Below, one piece after another: positions 11,301-22,190 of a DNA stretch of 64,000 nt (position 1 is its first letter; the number at the start of each line of letters is the position of its first letter). The translations under genes were made by a program, and so were the position numbers. Where the stretch lies: contig NC_091112.1 in NCBI RefSeq assembly GCF_024713975.1, forward strand, positions 5,273,001-5,337,000, read 5' to 3'. The notes under the pieces are model-generated. The model ran no database searches. It saw only the letters and a list, made by a program, of their open reading frames with translations, and was not told the DNA's origin. Source of the DNA: Paralichthys olivaceus (taxonomy: Eukaryota; Chordata; Actinopteri; Pleuronectiformes; Paralichthyidae).

Positions 11301-14300
11301 TTACTCTTCAAGAAATCACAGTCGTAGGTTCTTAGGTTGTTTGGGTGCACCCCTTAATTCAGTACTTAAACCAATCTGTAATGTTTCTCCTTTAATTGTA
11401 ATCCAGAATGTACCAAAGACGCCTGCAGCCCAGCGACAGTAGAAACTCAACCCATCCTCACAGAGCTCAGCAGAAGCTTCAGCTGGGAGCTGAAGGCCCC
11501 TGAGAAGACGGTGGTGAGTCTTGACATCCTCGGGGACGGACTGATGGAGACGTCGCAACCGTGCACCGATGGATTTGAGTATGCGGTGAACACGTCCAAA
11601 ACAGACGGCAAGGGTCGGACTCGGTACTGTCGGGGCGGATCTGTGACTCGTCTAGATCTGGCCAGTGAAGCCGTCGTGTCTCTGACAGTTAAACCAAAGG
11701 CTCAGGTGGAATCTGTGTTGTTTCAGGCCTCTGCTGGACCATTAAGTAAGAAACGTTTACTGAATACACACTCCTTTTATTTTTTACAATGCTGTTTTTA
11801 GTTGGAGCTGTTCTAAAGTACCCAGGATATAATGGTTACTAAATATTTGCTCAACATATACACACATCACCATAATGGTGTATGCAGTCGGCTTTAAGAC
11901 TTTACTTTAAAAGTAATTAGTACTTTACAAATAGCTTTTATAACCCTGTCCGTCCGTCTCCCTCTGTTTTCACCTCCTCCAGAGGGCCGAACGATGGTCG
12001 TAAGTGTTGACCCCAGCACCACTGCGATCGTCAGCCGGGATCCTGGCGGGACGGAGTGTGAAGTCTGCACCGTTGACGGTTCTGCTCCGAACTGCAGCCC
12101 GACAGAAAAGACGCTGACCAACGCTGACAAACTCTCGCTGGAGTTCAGCTGCCCCAAACCTCAGGAGATGTACAGTGTGAGGATGAAGAAGAAAATAGGT
12201 GAGAGCTCCGGAGATGTTCGTTTATTTCATCCACCAGCAAACAGTGGGAGTGATGCTTGAAATTTACTTCAAATTAAATGATCATGTATGGGAGACACAA
12301 AAAAACCATTCTACTACAAATTTTAGAAAACAACAAATATAAAGATATTTAAATAAATACAATCAGAAATGTAGAAATTTGTAGTTATATTTCAATACAA
12401 TTTATATATTCATTAACTCAATGTATTTATTTACGCAATTTAGGAATGCAATCTGAAATTATTTATTATTTAAAAATTTACTATTTTCATTATTGCCTTA
12501 TCTTTCAATTATTTTCCTGATTCAATAATTCTGGTTTTATAAACTGTTCAGAAAAGAAAAGTCTTCACCATTTTCGATTTTTTTCTTTACTCAGAATGTA
12601 CACAGACCTCCTGCACTCCTGCAGCAGGAGACGTGGATCCCAGCCTCTTCGTGGATTTCAAAAGATCTCTAACGTGGGACATCAAAGTCCCAGAGAGAAC
12701 CGTGTTGTCTTTGGATTTCCCCGGTGATGGACTGAAGGAGCTTTCTGGAGCAGAAAGCTGCAAAGATGGCTTCCAGTACTCTGTGAGTACAACGAAGAGT
12801 GACGGAAGCGTCAAAGCTAAAAGCTTCTGCAGAGGCGGGACAGTGTCTCACCTGGATCTGCTCGGAGCGACGACGGTGACTGTCGAGGTGCCCAAAGAAG
12901 AAAAACTGGAGCAGAAGGTTTTCAGTGTCAAAGCAAAACCAAGAGGCAAGAGGCTTTTCCAGCTCTTTGTTCACAAACACGCAATTCAATGTATTTGTAC
13001 TGTACCAAATCACAACATACTATATCTCAAGGTACTACTACACAACCGCTACCAGTACTTTACGTATAATATTATGATAACACACTATTATACTAAATTG
13101 TTGTCTATGGTTCAGATGGGTGTGATCACTTTCTTATCGCGTTTTTCTCCAGGTAGCAGAATGATGTCCGTGACTCCTGACCCCGAAACCATCATCATCA
13201 TCAGCAGGGTGTCGGACGAGCCCGACTGCAGCGTGTGTGTGAACGAGGCTCCAAAACCGATATGCAACCCGAGACATCTGAGAATCACTGAACCTCGCAA
13301 CACCTCAGTGGAGTTTACCTGTCCTCAACCTCAGGATGTGTTCAGGGTGGAGATCAACAGAGACATTGGTATGAAGATCAGATTCTCGCCATTTGATAGT
13401 TATGTTGTTCAAAAAAATATGTTTCATCGGGATTCAAACGAGTGCTTCAAGGCCACTTTGCAAAAATGTATGATTGACAAATTAAAAATAGACTAAGGGT
13501 TCGATTTCCAAGTCTGTAATAATATAGAGTGGTCTTTAAATACTAGTGACTGTAAGTCACCGTCTCTTCCTCTAACTCTATAATCCCCAGACTGCACAGA
13601 GACGTCCTGCTCTGGTGACATCGTCCAGGCCGAGTCGTCGCTGTTCCCCGACTTCGACCGCACCTTTACCTGGGACCTGAAAGTTGTCTCCACTCGGGCT
13701 TTTCAACTGGACTTCCCAGAGACGGGAATGCGACAGATTCGCAACAAGGAGACGTGTCCGGACAACCACACGTACTCTCTTGTTACGTACCTGCGCACTG
13801 GGCTGGCAACCGTTGGGACCTTCTGCAAAGGGGGAAGTGTGAGCACCATCCTGGGTCGATACAAGGGCCGAGTGTCTCTGGAGGTGCCCAGGGACACGAA
13901 GCTCAACCCCGTTGACTTCAAACTCAAAGTTGGACCAGAGACCAGCAGTAAGTTGGCGAGTTTTTGTTCATGTTAAACATTTGGTCATGTTTACTGTCAA
14001 AGCGTATCTAAAGAGATAAACAGTAGATGTGTGTGTTTCTAACCACAATATTCTCTCGTTGTTTCCCTCCAGTGGTTGCCATAGTGAAAGTAAATCTACC
14101 ACGAGGTGTATCAGACACAGACTTCATCACAGCCAACTATCCCGCTGATTTCCCCGATGACGAGCAGATGCAGTGGGACTTCACGGTGCCCGGCATGCAC
14201 AACTACACGATGCATTTTCACGACCACACCGCACCGGAGTGTCTCAAGAGAGAAGTGGAGGTGGAGTACAAGAAAGAGGACAAGACGAACAAGCTGACTC

Positions 14301-17261
14301 TGACAGACGCTCAGCCGGCGCATCAGCAGGGCAACTTCAACATGGTGCTGAAGAACTGTAAAACCAACAAGACGCTGCAAGGACTCACCCTGAACTACAG
14401 CGTTTCTGTCATGAGGAGTGGTCATCCAGGTATAGTGTTCAAGAAACTCAAATTTGGTCATTCGTCCGGTTTGACAGATCGCAAACCAGTTTACATACTG
14501 TAGCAGCCTTTTCACTGTAAACCCACAAATACATGCAGTAGGTTTAGGACTAAATTAGACAAAAAGCAATTCCACATTTTTGATTTTGGGAGATAAAGTT
14601 GATAAATGATGTTGATGAATGTCGTCCGCGCTGCATTTCCCTCTCAGTTCTGTGCACGGTGGATCTAACCAGTCGACGAGAGTCCCTGCAGATAGAGAAA
14701 GTTGGTTCTGATCCGTTCTGTGAGATGAGCATCGACTCCAAGGTTGAAAAGAAGATAAACGTGGCTGCAGGCACAAAGGCCAGTCTGTCCTTCCTCGACT
14801 GTCCCAAGGAAGAAGTTCGCCTGACTGCCAGTGAAGTCATCGGTACGACAATTTTATCTTTTTTGCATAGCTACATGATGAAGATTTGAAATTTGTTTTC
14901 TCACAGTACATTAACTTTCAGCAAGCGAGTGAATCAGCATATTTCAAAAATGTCGACTTTCATCCTTGTATATTTGTCTGGATTGATCTCTAAGGTTGAA
15001 AACCTAATATCTTTCATCTCTTGTAACAACAGGCTGCCAGAATGTGTCGTCGTGCCCTCCGATTGTCCTCAGTGTGCCCAAACTGGTTTCCTGTCTACCG
15101 ATGCCCCTCCACAGCTTCACCTGGCACGTGGACGTCCCTCAGGACGGCACAGTGAACCTGGTGTCGCCCACAGGGGGCTTCCAGCAGTCCCTGCCGGGCC
15201 AGAGGTGTAATCAGTCAGTCCTGTTAAATGTGGCAGAGAGGGACGCGTTTTCTCTCGGAGATTTCTGCTTTAACGGAATCATCCGGGAAATTCAGGCGAG
15301 AAACAACATCTCCGTCACGGCTACGGCCCATGACATCAGCAAGACCAGGAAGCCTCTTCTCAACGTCAGCTTCAGTCAGGAGATCCAAGGTAAAACAGGA
15401 ATGTGCTGCAGCTAATGACTATTTTACTTTTTTCTAAAATACCTGTGGGTTTGATACTTGATACAGTTCAGACCAAACTTTAATAGATGCAAATACTTAA
15501 TTGGATTATTAAGCAAATAATAATCAGACTAATCAGTGATGCAAATCAAATTATCAGGTTGTAATGTGGAATAAGCCCAGTAAAGCCCAGTAAAATATGT
15601 TCTATCTGTTTTACTTTGAAATTCCACCTGGGAGCACTGTTGTACCACAAATGCTGGACACACATTTTAAAAGTTTAGACCAGCAGAGACTCACAGTTCT
15701 GAGACTCTTTCCATTCTTTTTTCAGAGACCTTAATTTACAGAGTCAGCCCTGAGACGACGTCCCCGACCCTGCTGGCCACCCCCAACTGGCCCCAGGGTA
15801 TGAAGCCGTCCTCCACCATGTCCTGGATCGTCACCCTGCCGAGCCAGTACCAGGCGCACTTGAATTTCAACGTCAGCCAACCCAAGTGCCTCTACCGGCA
15901 CACCGCCGTGACGGTGAAGTTGCTGGGCTACGAGGAGGAGATCATGAGCCGCAGGGAGGACGAGGAGGTGGAGCTCAAGCTGCTGGTGCCTCAGAGTTTC
16001 TATATCAACATGTCCAACTGCATACCAGAGGGGGGACAGTTTGGTGCACTCACCGAAATCGTCCTGCAGAAGAAGACCAGTAAGAAAGCACGAGTCTCAG
16101 CCTTTCATGTACACAACAATACTTAATTTAAAAACTAAAATAATAATGTTTTCTTCATCCCGCCACAGATCTCCTGGCCATCCTCCTCGGGCTGGCAGGA
16201 GCCGTTTTGATTGTGCTGATAGTGCTGACTGTAGTATGTGTCGTCACAAAGTGAGTAAGCCTGTAACAGAATTATAACAATTATAACAACTTTGATTTAT
16301 TCAGCACCTATCAAGGTACCTGAGGCTTCACAGAGTAAGAAACGAGGACAGATAAATAATAGTGGAAATGCTTACTGGTGGTCAGAAAATAAAAAAAAAT
16401 GATTGCTGATTTTGTTTATGATGAATTATCTCTTATTTGTTTTCTCTGACGAACCTCGTCTTTTTGTTTGTTGGTTCCATTTCATCCAGTTTCCTACAGG
16501 ATGAAGTGTCATCAGTCAGTTTATATAAACAGCTTTCATTTATTAAACTTTCTTTGATTGATTGATATTTTACTACATTTTGTCAGTTTTGAGGCTCCAT
16601 TCTTAAGTCTTGAAGTTTGATGAACATGGACCCTTGTTTCTAAGCAGGTCGACCCTGTCTTATATATAAAGTTATATTTATTTGTTTGTGTTCAGTAACC
16701 TGGCAGCTTGTTTGAACTCCCTCTAATCGATTCTGCTCTGCATCATCTTTTCAAAACAGGAAAAAGAAAAATGAAAGAAACAAAGAATCCTCCATCTACA
16801 TCGGCAAGGGGAATATCTTCCGCCCAAGTGACGGGCATTTCACCAAAAGCCGCTCTGACAACGAGTCCCACGTCTACGCCTCCATCGATGAGACGATGAC
16901 TTACGGACATCTCCTGAGCAACACCAGCTACGCCGACAGCATGCAAGACCACTACAATGGGATGCAGGTGGACTCTTATCACACGTTTACAGGCCCTGTT
17001 GATGCACAGCTGCCGGTTATCAAAGAACCGGATCCGGAGCCCGAGACAGACCAGTACAAGACGTTCCTGGACCCCTCCGAGTCTTTCATCCCATCCCGTC
17101 CACGCACCCCCATCGACCGGCAGGACAGCCTCGGCTTCCAGGACCGCAGGATGGTGGATAACGAGCTGTACACGTTCAAGAGCACCGGGGACATAAACAC
17201 CATCCGGCTCTCTGGTGTTGACCAGGAGCCAGAGCCGCCGATACTTGAGGAATACTTGTAG
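8366..17261 (+). CDS. cdcp1: CUB domain-containing protein 1, expanded ectodomain (13 coding exons)
   Basis: Exons: 8366-8429, 10828-11052, 11407-11745, 11983-12198, 12595-12945, 13153-13368, 13591-13947, 14073-14429, 14648-14842, 15033-15389, 15726-16079, 16169-16250 and 16760-17261. They total 3615 bases, about 1204 aa, against 836 recalled for human. Exon 1 is a signal peptide (LLGLLVLTV core). Exons 2-3, 4-5 and 6-7 are three copies of a short-plus-long module; exon 8 is the CUB-like domain with FITANYPADFPDDEQMQW; exons 9-10 repeat the short/long pattern; exon 11 is the last CUB-like unit. Exon 12 is the membrane helix, followed by the KKKKN stop-transfer. The tail keeps SHVYASIDETMTYGHLL, corresponding to the Src-phosphorylated tyrosines and PKC-delta docking region of human CDCP1, plus VDSYHTF and LYTF. 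It is a type I adhesion/signalling receptor acting with Src kinases. All internal ectodomain introns are phase 1. Intron 5 starts with GC. Start: first ATG before the hydrophobic core. Confidence 0.93.
9270..9480. repeat. Degraded dispersed repeat in cdcp1 intron 1 (CGATTAATCGATT type)
   Basis: Contains AACATTCACATTTAAGAGGCTG, then ACTCAAACCAATTCATCGATC and a TCGATTAGCGATCGAATC block. I recall the same order of motifs from an abundant teleost element whose ends carry an AGAGCTGCAAC-like sequence. That end is not preserved here. Family name uncertain. Confidence 0.5.
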
Positions 17262-17454
17262 TTTGTCACAACTGGAGCTGCGTGATGGATGGCTGTTACT
17301 CCGTATCTCTGGTCCGTGCTGATGTGAATGTCCCTGCCTCTATCACACAGTGATCCTGAGCTCGATTACGTTTAAATGTGACGCTCTTCGTCGGTTAAAT
17401 TTTTAAAAGCTTCTAAGCTTCAGGAGCAGAAGCTGTGATTTTCTTCTTTGAAGA

Positions 17455-17770
17455 AGAATATTTTGGGAGGTACTTTTGCTTTCCTGCAGAGTTAGAGAAA
17501 AGCATTGATTCCAAACTCGTCTGTGAAGAAAATATGCAACTCCTGCCAGTAGCTGCTTAGCTTAGCTTAGCATAAAGACTGGAGACAGGATAATAGCTTG
17601 ACTGGTTCTACTTGAACACACTCACCTACCAGCACCTTGATAAATCGTTTATTTGTATGACGTGCAGCGACTTGTTTGTCATGAGGGAAATATCGATCTT
17701 CCCATAGAATTTTCAGCAGGAAAGCAAAAACATTTATATTTCATAAAAAAAGTCAAACTGTTCCTTTTAA
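17455..17770 (+). mobile_element. Miniature inverted-repeat element, GACATTTTGGGAAA family, copy 1
   Basis: The ends are inverted: TTTGCTTTCCTGC at 17475-17487 is the exact reverse complement of 17716-17728, and the left TATTTTGGGAGG matches the diverged right end. Internal motifs TTAGCTTAGCTTAGCATAAAGACTGG and CACCTACCAGCACCT are those of a very common teleost element. There is no ORF, so it is non-autonomous. Confidence 0.7.
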
Positions 17771-17806
17771 AGTTTTGTTATCTCTGACCTTAACTGTGTC
17801 GTAAGT

Positions 17807-18048
17807 CAGGGGCCGCATCCTTTGGAGGCTGCATCTGAAGGCAGATTGCTTCAAAGCGATGTGACCAGGCTGTCCCGTTGCAGAGGCTCCTCCAAACGCA
17901 GCCTTTCATCCCTGAGAATCAAAGCCTCCAACGGGTGGATACATTTTCGCTTCGTTGACAAACCGTTTTTTTCAAAGCAGACCTTTCATTTTGGTTCAGC
18001 CCACCAAGGAGGAGGTCTTTGTGGGTCCTCCGGCGGATGCAGCCCCTG
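17807..18048 (+). mobile_element. hAT-like MITE, CAGGGGC termini
   Basis: About 242 bases with inverted ends: left CAGGGGCCGCATCCTTTGGA, right the reverse complement of CAGGGGCTGCATCCGCCGGA. It has no coding capacity. A clean 8-base target duplication is not visible (left flank TCGTAAGT, right ATTCTTGA), so the hAT assignment rests on the terminal motif only. Confidence 0.6.
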
Positions 18049-18182
18049 ATTCTTGACGCGGCTCATGTGACATGGACTCAGGAGCAGGAATGTGTTTTTT
18101 GAACGTGTTTTTATAATGTTTGATAGTCTCTTTTAAATATTCTGTACTTGTAAATACTGCTGGGGTTTGTTTTTTTTTTTGC

Positions 18183-18188
18183 AATAAA
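18183..18188 (+). terminator. Poly(A) signal AATAAA of cdcp1
   Basis: Canonical AATAAA about 920 bases after the cdcp1 stop codon, after a T-run. It is the only canonical signal downstream of the two 3' UTR MITEs before the next gene. Confidence 0.6.
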
Positions 18189-18205
18189 TTCTTGTTAAAT
18201 GGCAT

Positions 18206-19212
18206 GTTGGGGAAACACTTTGCTTCTTGAGGTAATGGCAGCCATCACACACTAAAGCAGTGAAATTTTATTTTCTCCTCCCAAGGTGAAACACTGAACT
18301 TTCGACTTTGGACGGTGAAAACAATTTCAACCACAGGAACTTTAGCCATGAAAAACAAGTGGATGGAGGGTGTGGACGAGTCGACTGCAGAGCTGCAGCC
18401 TGTGTTTACTGTGGAGAAGAAGTGTGTTTCACTGGAAACAACACGCGCCTGGTTGACTTAGTTGCTCCACATTTCTGTGAAGAGTCTGCGTTTGTCTCTG
18501 ATCCTTTGAGACTTTAGGGTGCGACATGTTCAGTGTTAAATCTGCATCAGAATGCATATTAAGATGGATGACATGTCAGTGCTCCAAAAGTGAAGCCAAA
18601 GTGTCTTGATCACCCCCTGGTGGCTGTCTGCAGCATAGATCATGAATCCTGCCTCCTCCATGTTAGTGGACCCAATTAAAAAGTGCATGTCATATATTTT
18701 TTTCTCAAAGCTGGTTTCTGATTTGATCCAGACCAAATACCAGATGTAGTGAAGAGTACAAGTATCTCAAGTGTTTGGCAGTTTACACTCAGTTTTTAGT
18801 TTGAATCCACCAAACCAGATTCATCATATTAATTTGTGAGTTTTCTACTCAGCAGACATGACCAGTGCACAGAGCTGTTTCCAGTGTTTCTGCCAAGTGG
18901 AAAACTACAGCAGAGGAGACTGTCGGCTGGTTGTTGGCTGTAACTTCAAAATTGCTTCACATTCATATCCTTTCATATAAAACTCAACAAGAAAACAAAA
19001 AGGGTCAACAGAGAAGTATTCTGTTATATTTTATTGATTGTTTTCTTCAGCTTATATCAGGCTTGACATTATAGGAGACTACAAAAACAAGCAAATAATC
19101 TGTGTCGGATGTTTGTTTTCTTTATGCATCTTATATATTATTCTGGATCCATGTGAGTCTTGTCCGGAAACTACAGTAGTAATTAGTTGTGAAGGGAGGC
19201 CTGAGTTTAAAC
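18206..19212. other. Intergenic between cdcp1 and clec3b
   Basis: Several short open frames (for example 18308-18517), none with a recognisable domain. No RNA gene seen. Confidence 0.4.
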
Positions 19213-19630
19213 CAGCGGTTCTCAGCCAGTGAGTTGAGGAGCTTCTTGTAATCGAGATGTGTATTTGTGGAAAAGTGAGGTTACACCCAGTTTTTTAGGA
19301 CAGTGAAAGGTGCCAGCACCTACAAACCACTTTTATAACAGGAACACTGGCATTTTGAATCAGGGTTTTCTAACAGCCCGCTCATGTTTTGATATAATTG
19401 GAGAAAATAGAATTTGCGTTTTTAAATAAATGATAGAAAAAGTATAATTACTGTTAACGAAAAAACTTCTTTGATTTCCTTGGTTTTATTGCGACCACGG
19501 AGAATGCTGCAAATTACACCTCACCAGGTCTGTTTTGTGAGATATAACCACTTCATGCCGCAGAATGAGACTTTTTCCGTTTGAATTTGGTTTCAGGTAA
19601 AAAAAAAAAAAACCCAGCTGAGAACCACTG
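19213..19630. mobile_element. Non-autonomous hAT (Charlie-like) DNA transposon
   Basis: The 418-base element has termini CAGCGGTTCTCAGC on the left and, read inward from the right, CAGTGGTTCTCAGC. The CAGNGGTTCTCA end is typical of hAT-Charlie elements. Flanking 8-mers GTTTAAAC (19205-19212) and GCTTAAAA (19631-19638) agree at 6 of 8 positions, fitting an aged 8-base target duplication. No transposase frame inside. Confidence 0.75.
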
Positions 19631-19735
19631 GCTTAAAAACTCCTTTTTTAAAGTAGCAGGCAAAGTGGCGTTGCAGCAAGAGTACACAGACAAAGCAGCA
19701 ATGACCATGCAGAGTCAATCGTGAGATAAATGTGT

Positions 19736-21640
19736 TCAAACAATGTTGAACTGGCAGACAGACGCCTTCTCGTCACGACAGTTCTCATCAGACCACTTCC
19801 CACGGGCGGCCCCAGACAGGCTGGCACAGTTCTGGGACTGGCCACCATCCGGCTGAGGGGACCGGGTGTTGGAGGTGTCCCAGTTTTTGTATGTGATGCT
19901 GGAGGCAGTCTGGTCCATCCAGGTGCCCTCGGTGATCATGTCATTGACGCCCAGCCAGACCTGCTCGTCCGGGCCGATGCTTTGGCGGACGTAGTCTCTG
20001 AGCTGGTCGTTCTCGTCACTGGATGTGGGCGTGCCGAGGACGCCGCCCATGGCGTTGCAGTCTTCACTGGCAGTGTGATAGCGCTTCTTCACGGGGTCAG
20101 CTAAGAAACACTTGCCATGGATCTTTATGCCTTTCAAACAGACTAAAGAGGGACATGAAAGTCACGTTAAGCTAAATTGTTATTCATTGTCACCTTTAAT
20201 TCTTTCTGTAGAGATGATACAAGTGCTCTGTTTTCTGCTTTGTGATATGAAAGTAGCTCTGTGGTTGTTAAGATGTCCTCAGCACTGAAGATTTTTGGGA
20301 TGTGCAGGAACAACTGGATGTCATCTATTGTTCCGCACGCTGGCGAAGGTTCACCATGTGCCTTCCACATTAAGAGATGTGGTTCAAACACTACACATGT
20401 ATCCCATCTGTCTTTATTTTTAAAAGAAGCATAGCCCAGTCTGTTGGATTCAACTTGGAAAAACATCTGCGGTGCTATTGATGTAGCTCATGTCACAGTA
20501 TTAACGAGCTTAACGATTCTGTTCTTTTTTTATGACTTGAATGTGCCAACAATCTGTTATCTCAACATTATTATCCACCTTGAGATAATTAATAGAACCT
20601 AACTAGCACAGATGTGACACATGCAGTTGGAATATAACAGGTGGAATGTGTTAACAGTATATATTCAGCTTACCATCATTTTTAACAGGGTAATCATTTT
20701 GTAAATGACATGCTGTGTGGGGTCTATTTTAATGATGTAAGTGTATAGCACATGGTTGTGAGGGAAATAAGGGTCACTGTGCCAGATGCATGATTCAGAA
20801 GTGTTGTATTTAGTTTAATTAATTAATTAATTTGGGTGTTTTGGGTGTAATGTGCAATGAAAGTAATATACAGGAACTTGCAGATTGGCCCACTGCATTC
20901 CAATATGTCTGCAATTGCTGGTTTTTAAAAATGCCGGGTGTGAAGCGCTGCTGCAGACAATGTACCTGGAAGGTGCATCAGTTCCAGCAGATACATTACG
21001 TTGATACTTACTTATACTAACTGCTAAAACCTCTATGCTATGACCGTTAATGATTATGCCTCTTCCTTTTAAAAGAAATTGCACATTTAAAGCATAAGTG
21101 GTTTTCATGCAGTTATGCACTTTGCCTGATAAGTAATGCATCTTGGTTATTGATCAGTCTAACACCACTGTTAGTATTCATGATCCTGGTTGTGTGGCAC
21201 CTTTGGACATTAGATTCCCACTTAGAGGAATTATTTATCCTCTGTTTCTTATTTGATCAGGACCTTCGTGTCTCAGTGTACCTGTCTGCAGCGCCTGTTG
21301 CTCCTTCAGGAGGTTGAGCTCCTCGACAATGCTGTTGATCTGTTTCTGCAGCTCCTCGATGGCAGAATCTTTTGGTGTTTCTGAGTCCAACAGCGGCAGA
21401 GACACAAGAACATTCAAATCAGTTCTGCACATACAGTATAAGGAAAATCAAGAAAATTCAATTTGACAGCAGCGTCTCAACCAGCCCACAATAACCTTCC
21501 ATTCTTCATAAAGGCTCTGAAGATCCAGATGTTTTCCATCTACCTTTTTTCACCGGCTTCCTCTTCGGTGGCGTCTGCTGCAGCGAGCAGTTCACCAGCA
21601 GCAGCGCTCCCAGCAGCACACACACTCCTCTGAGCTCCAT
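19736..21640 (-). CDS. clec3b: Tetranectin, secreted C-type lectin (3 coding exons)
   Basis: Minus-strand exons 21544-21640, 21282-21380 and 19736-20142 give 200 aa, against 202 for human tetranectin. Exon 1 encodes a signal peptide (LLGALLLVNCSL) and a basic, lysine-rich segment (KRKPVKK) that matches the heparin-binding N-terminus of the family. Exon 2 encodes the trimerising coiled coil IEELQKQINSIVEELNLL ending KEQQALQT, nearly identical to human. Exon 3 is the C-type lectin domain: CFLA, SEDC, GGVLGTP, WLGVNDM, GTWMDQT, YKNW, PDGGQSQNCA, GKWSDENC, VCQFNIV. The family binds plasminogen kringle 4 through the lectin domain and calcium. The three-exon plan matches the mammalian gene. Start: the ATG at 21640 directly before the hydrophobic core. 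Confidence 0.95.
20143..21281. other. clec3b intron 2
   Basis: AT-rich intron of 1139 bases. Minus-strand open frames at 20167-20466 and 20827-21141 have no family similarity. I see no further element. Confidence 0.5.
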
Positions 21641-21813
21641 GATCAGACCTCTTGAATGAGAATGTTCCAACGTGGACGTCTGCAATTTATCTCTCTCTCC
21701 CACAGTCTTGCTCTTTCCTTCTCACGCCCTCCCTCTCATACCTCATGTCTTTTGCAAGAATAACAACCACAGGAGCCTTAGAGGATGATGTGTGTGTGTG
21801 AGAGAGAGCGTGT

Positions 21814-22190
21814 GAGTGTGTGAGGTATTACTAATGTTGTAAGGACCTAAATCTGTTTACACAGTCACTTTATGAGGACCTGTCTTCCTTGTCTGCTTTT
21901 AAAAAAAGAACCCCATAATATAAATTATAAAAAACAAAAATATATTTCAAGGTTAGATTTTGGTTTAGTTTGAGTTTAGGATTATGCAAGTATGTGTGTG
22001 AGTGTTCCAGGTTTTACTTATGTTGTGGGGACCTAAATCTGTTTCCACAGTCACATAATGGGGGCTTGTCTTCCATATGGGGGACAAAAAACAAGTCATA
22101 GCACAAATTATTACATTTTAAGGTGAAGATATGTTTTTAAGGTTAGGTTTAAGGGGTTATGTAAGTAGTAATTATGTGTGTGTGTGAATG
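21814..22190. repeat. Tandem repeat, two units of about 186 bases
   Basis: Unit 1 from 21814 and unit 2 from 22000 each contain GAGTGT, ACCTAAATCTGTTT, CACAGTCAC and a TTTCAAGGTTAG/TTTTAAGGTTAG end. Similarity is about 75-80 percent. The GGACCTAAATC...GGTTAGG unit is one I recall as a tandem minisatellite-like repeat in fish. It lies about 170 bases upstream of the clec3b start codon. Confidence 0.75.

Larger units (their letters stand above)
17262..18205 (+). other. cdcp1 3' UTR carrying two miniature transposons
   Basis: It runs from the stop codon to just past AATAAA at 18183-18188. Most of it is occupied by two separate inverted-repeat elements (17455-17770 and 17807-18048), so a large share of the mature 3' UTR would be transposon-derived. 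Confidence 0.65.
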
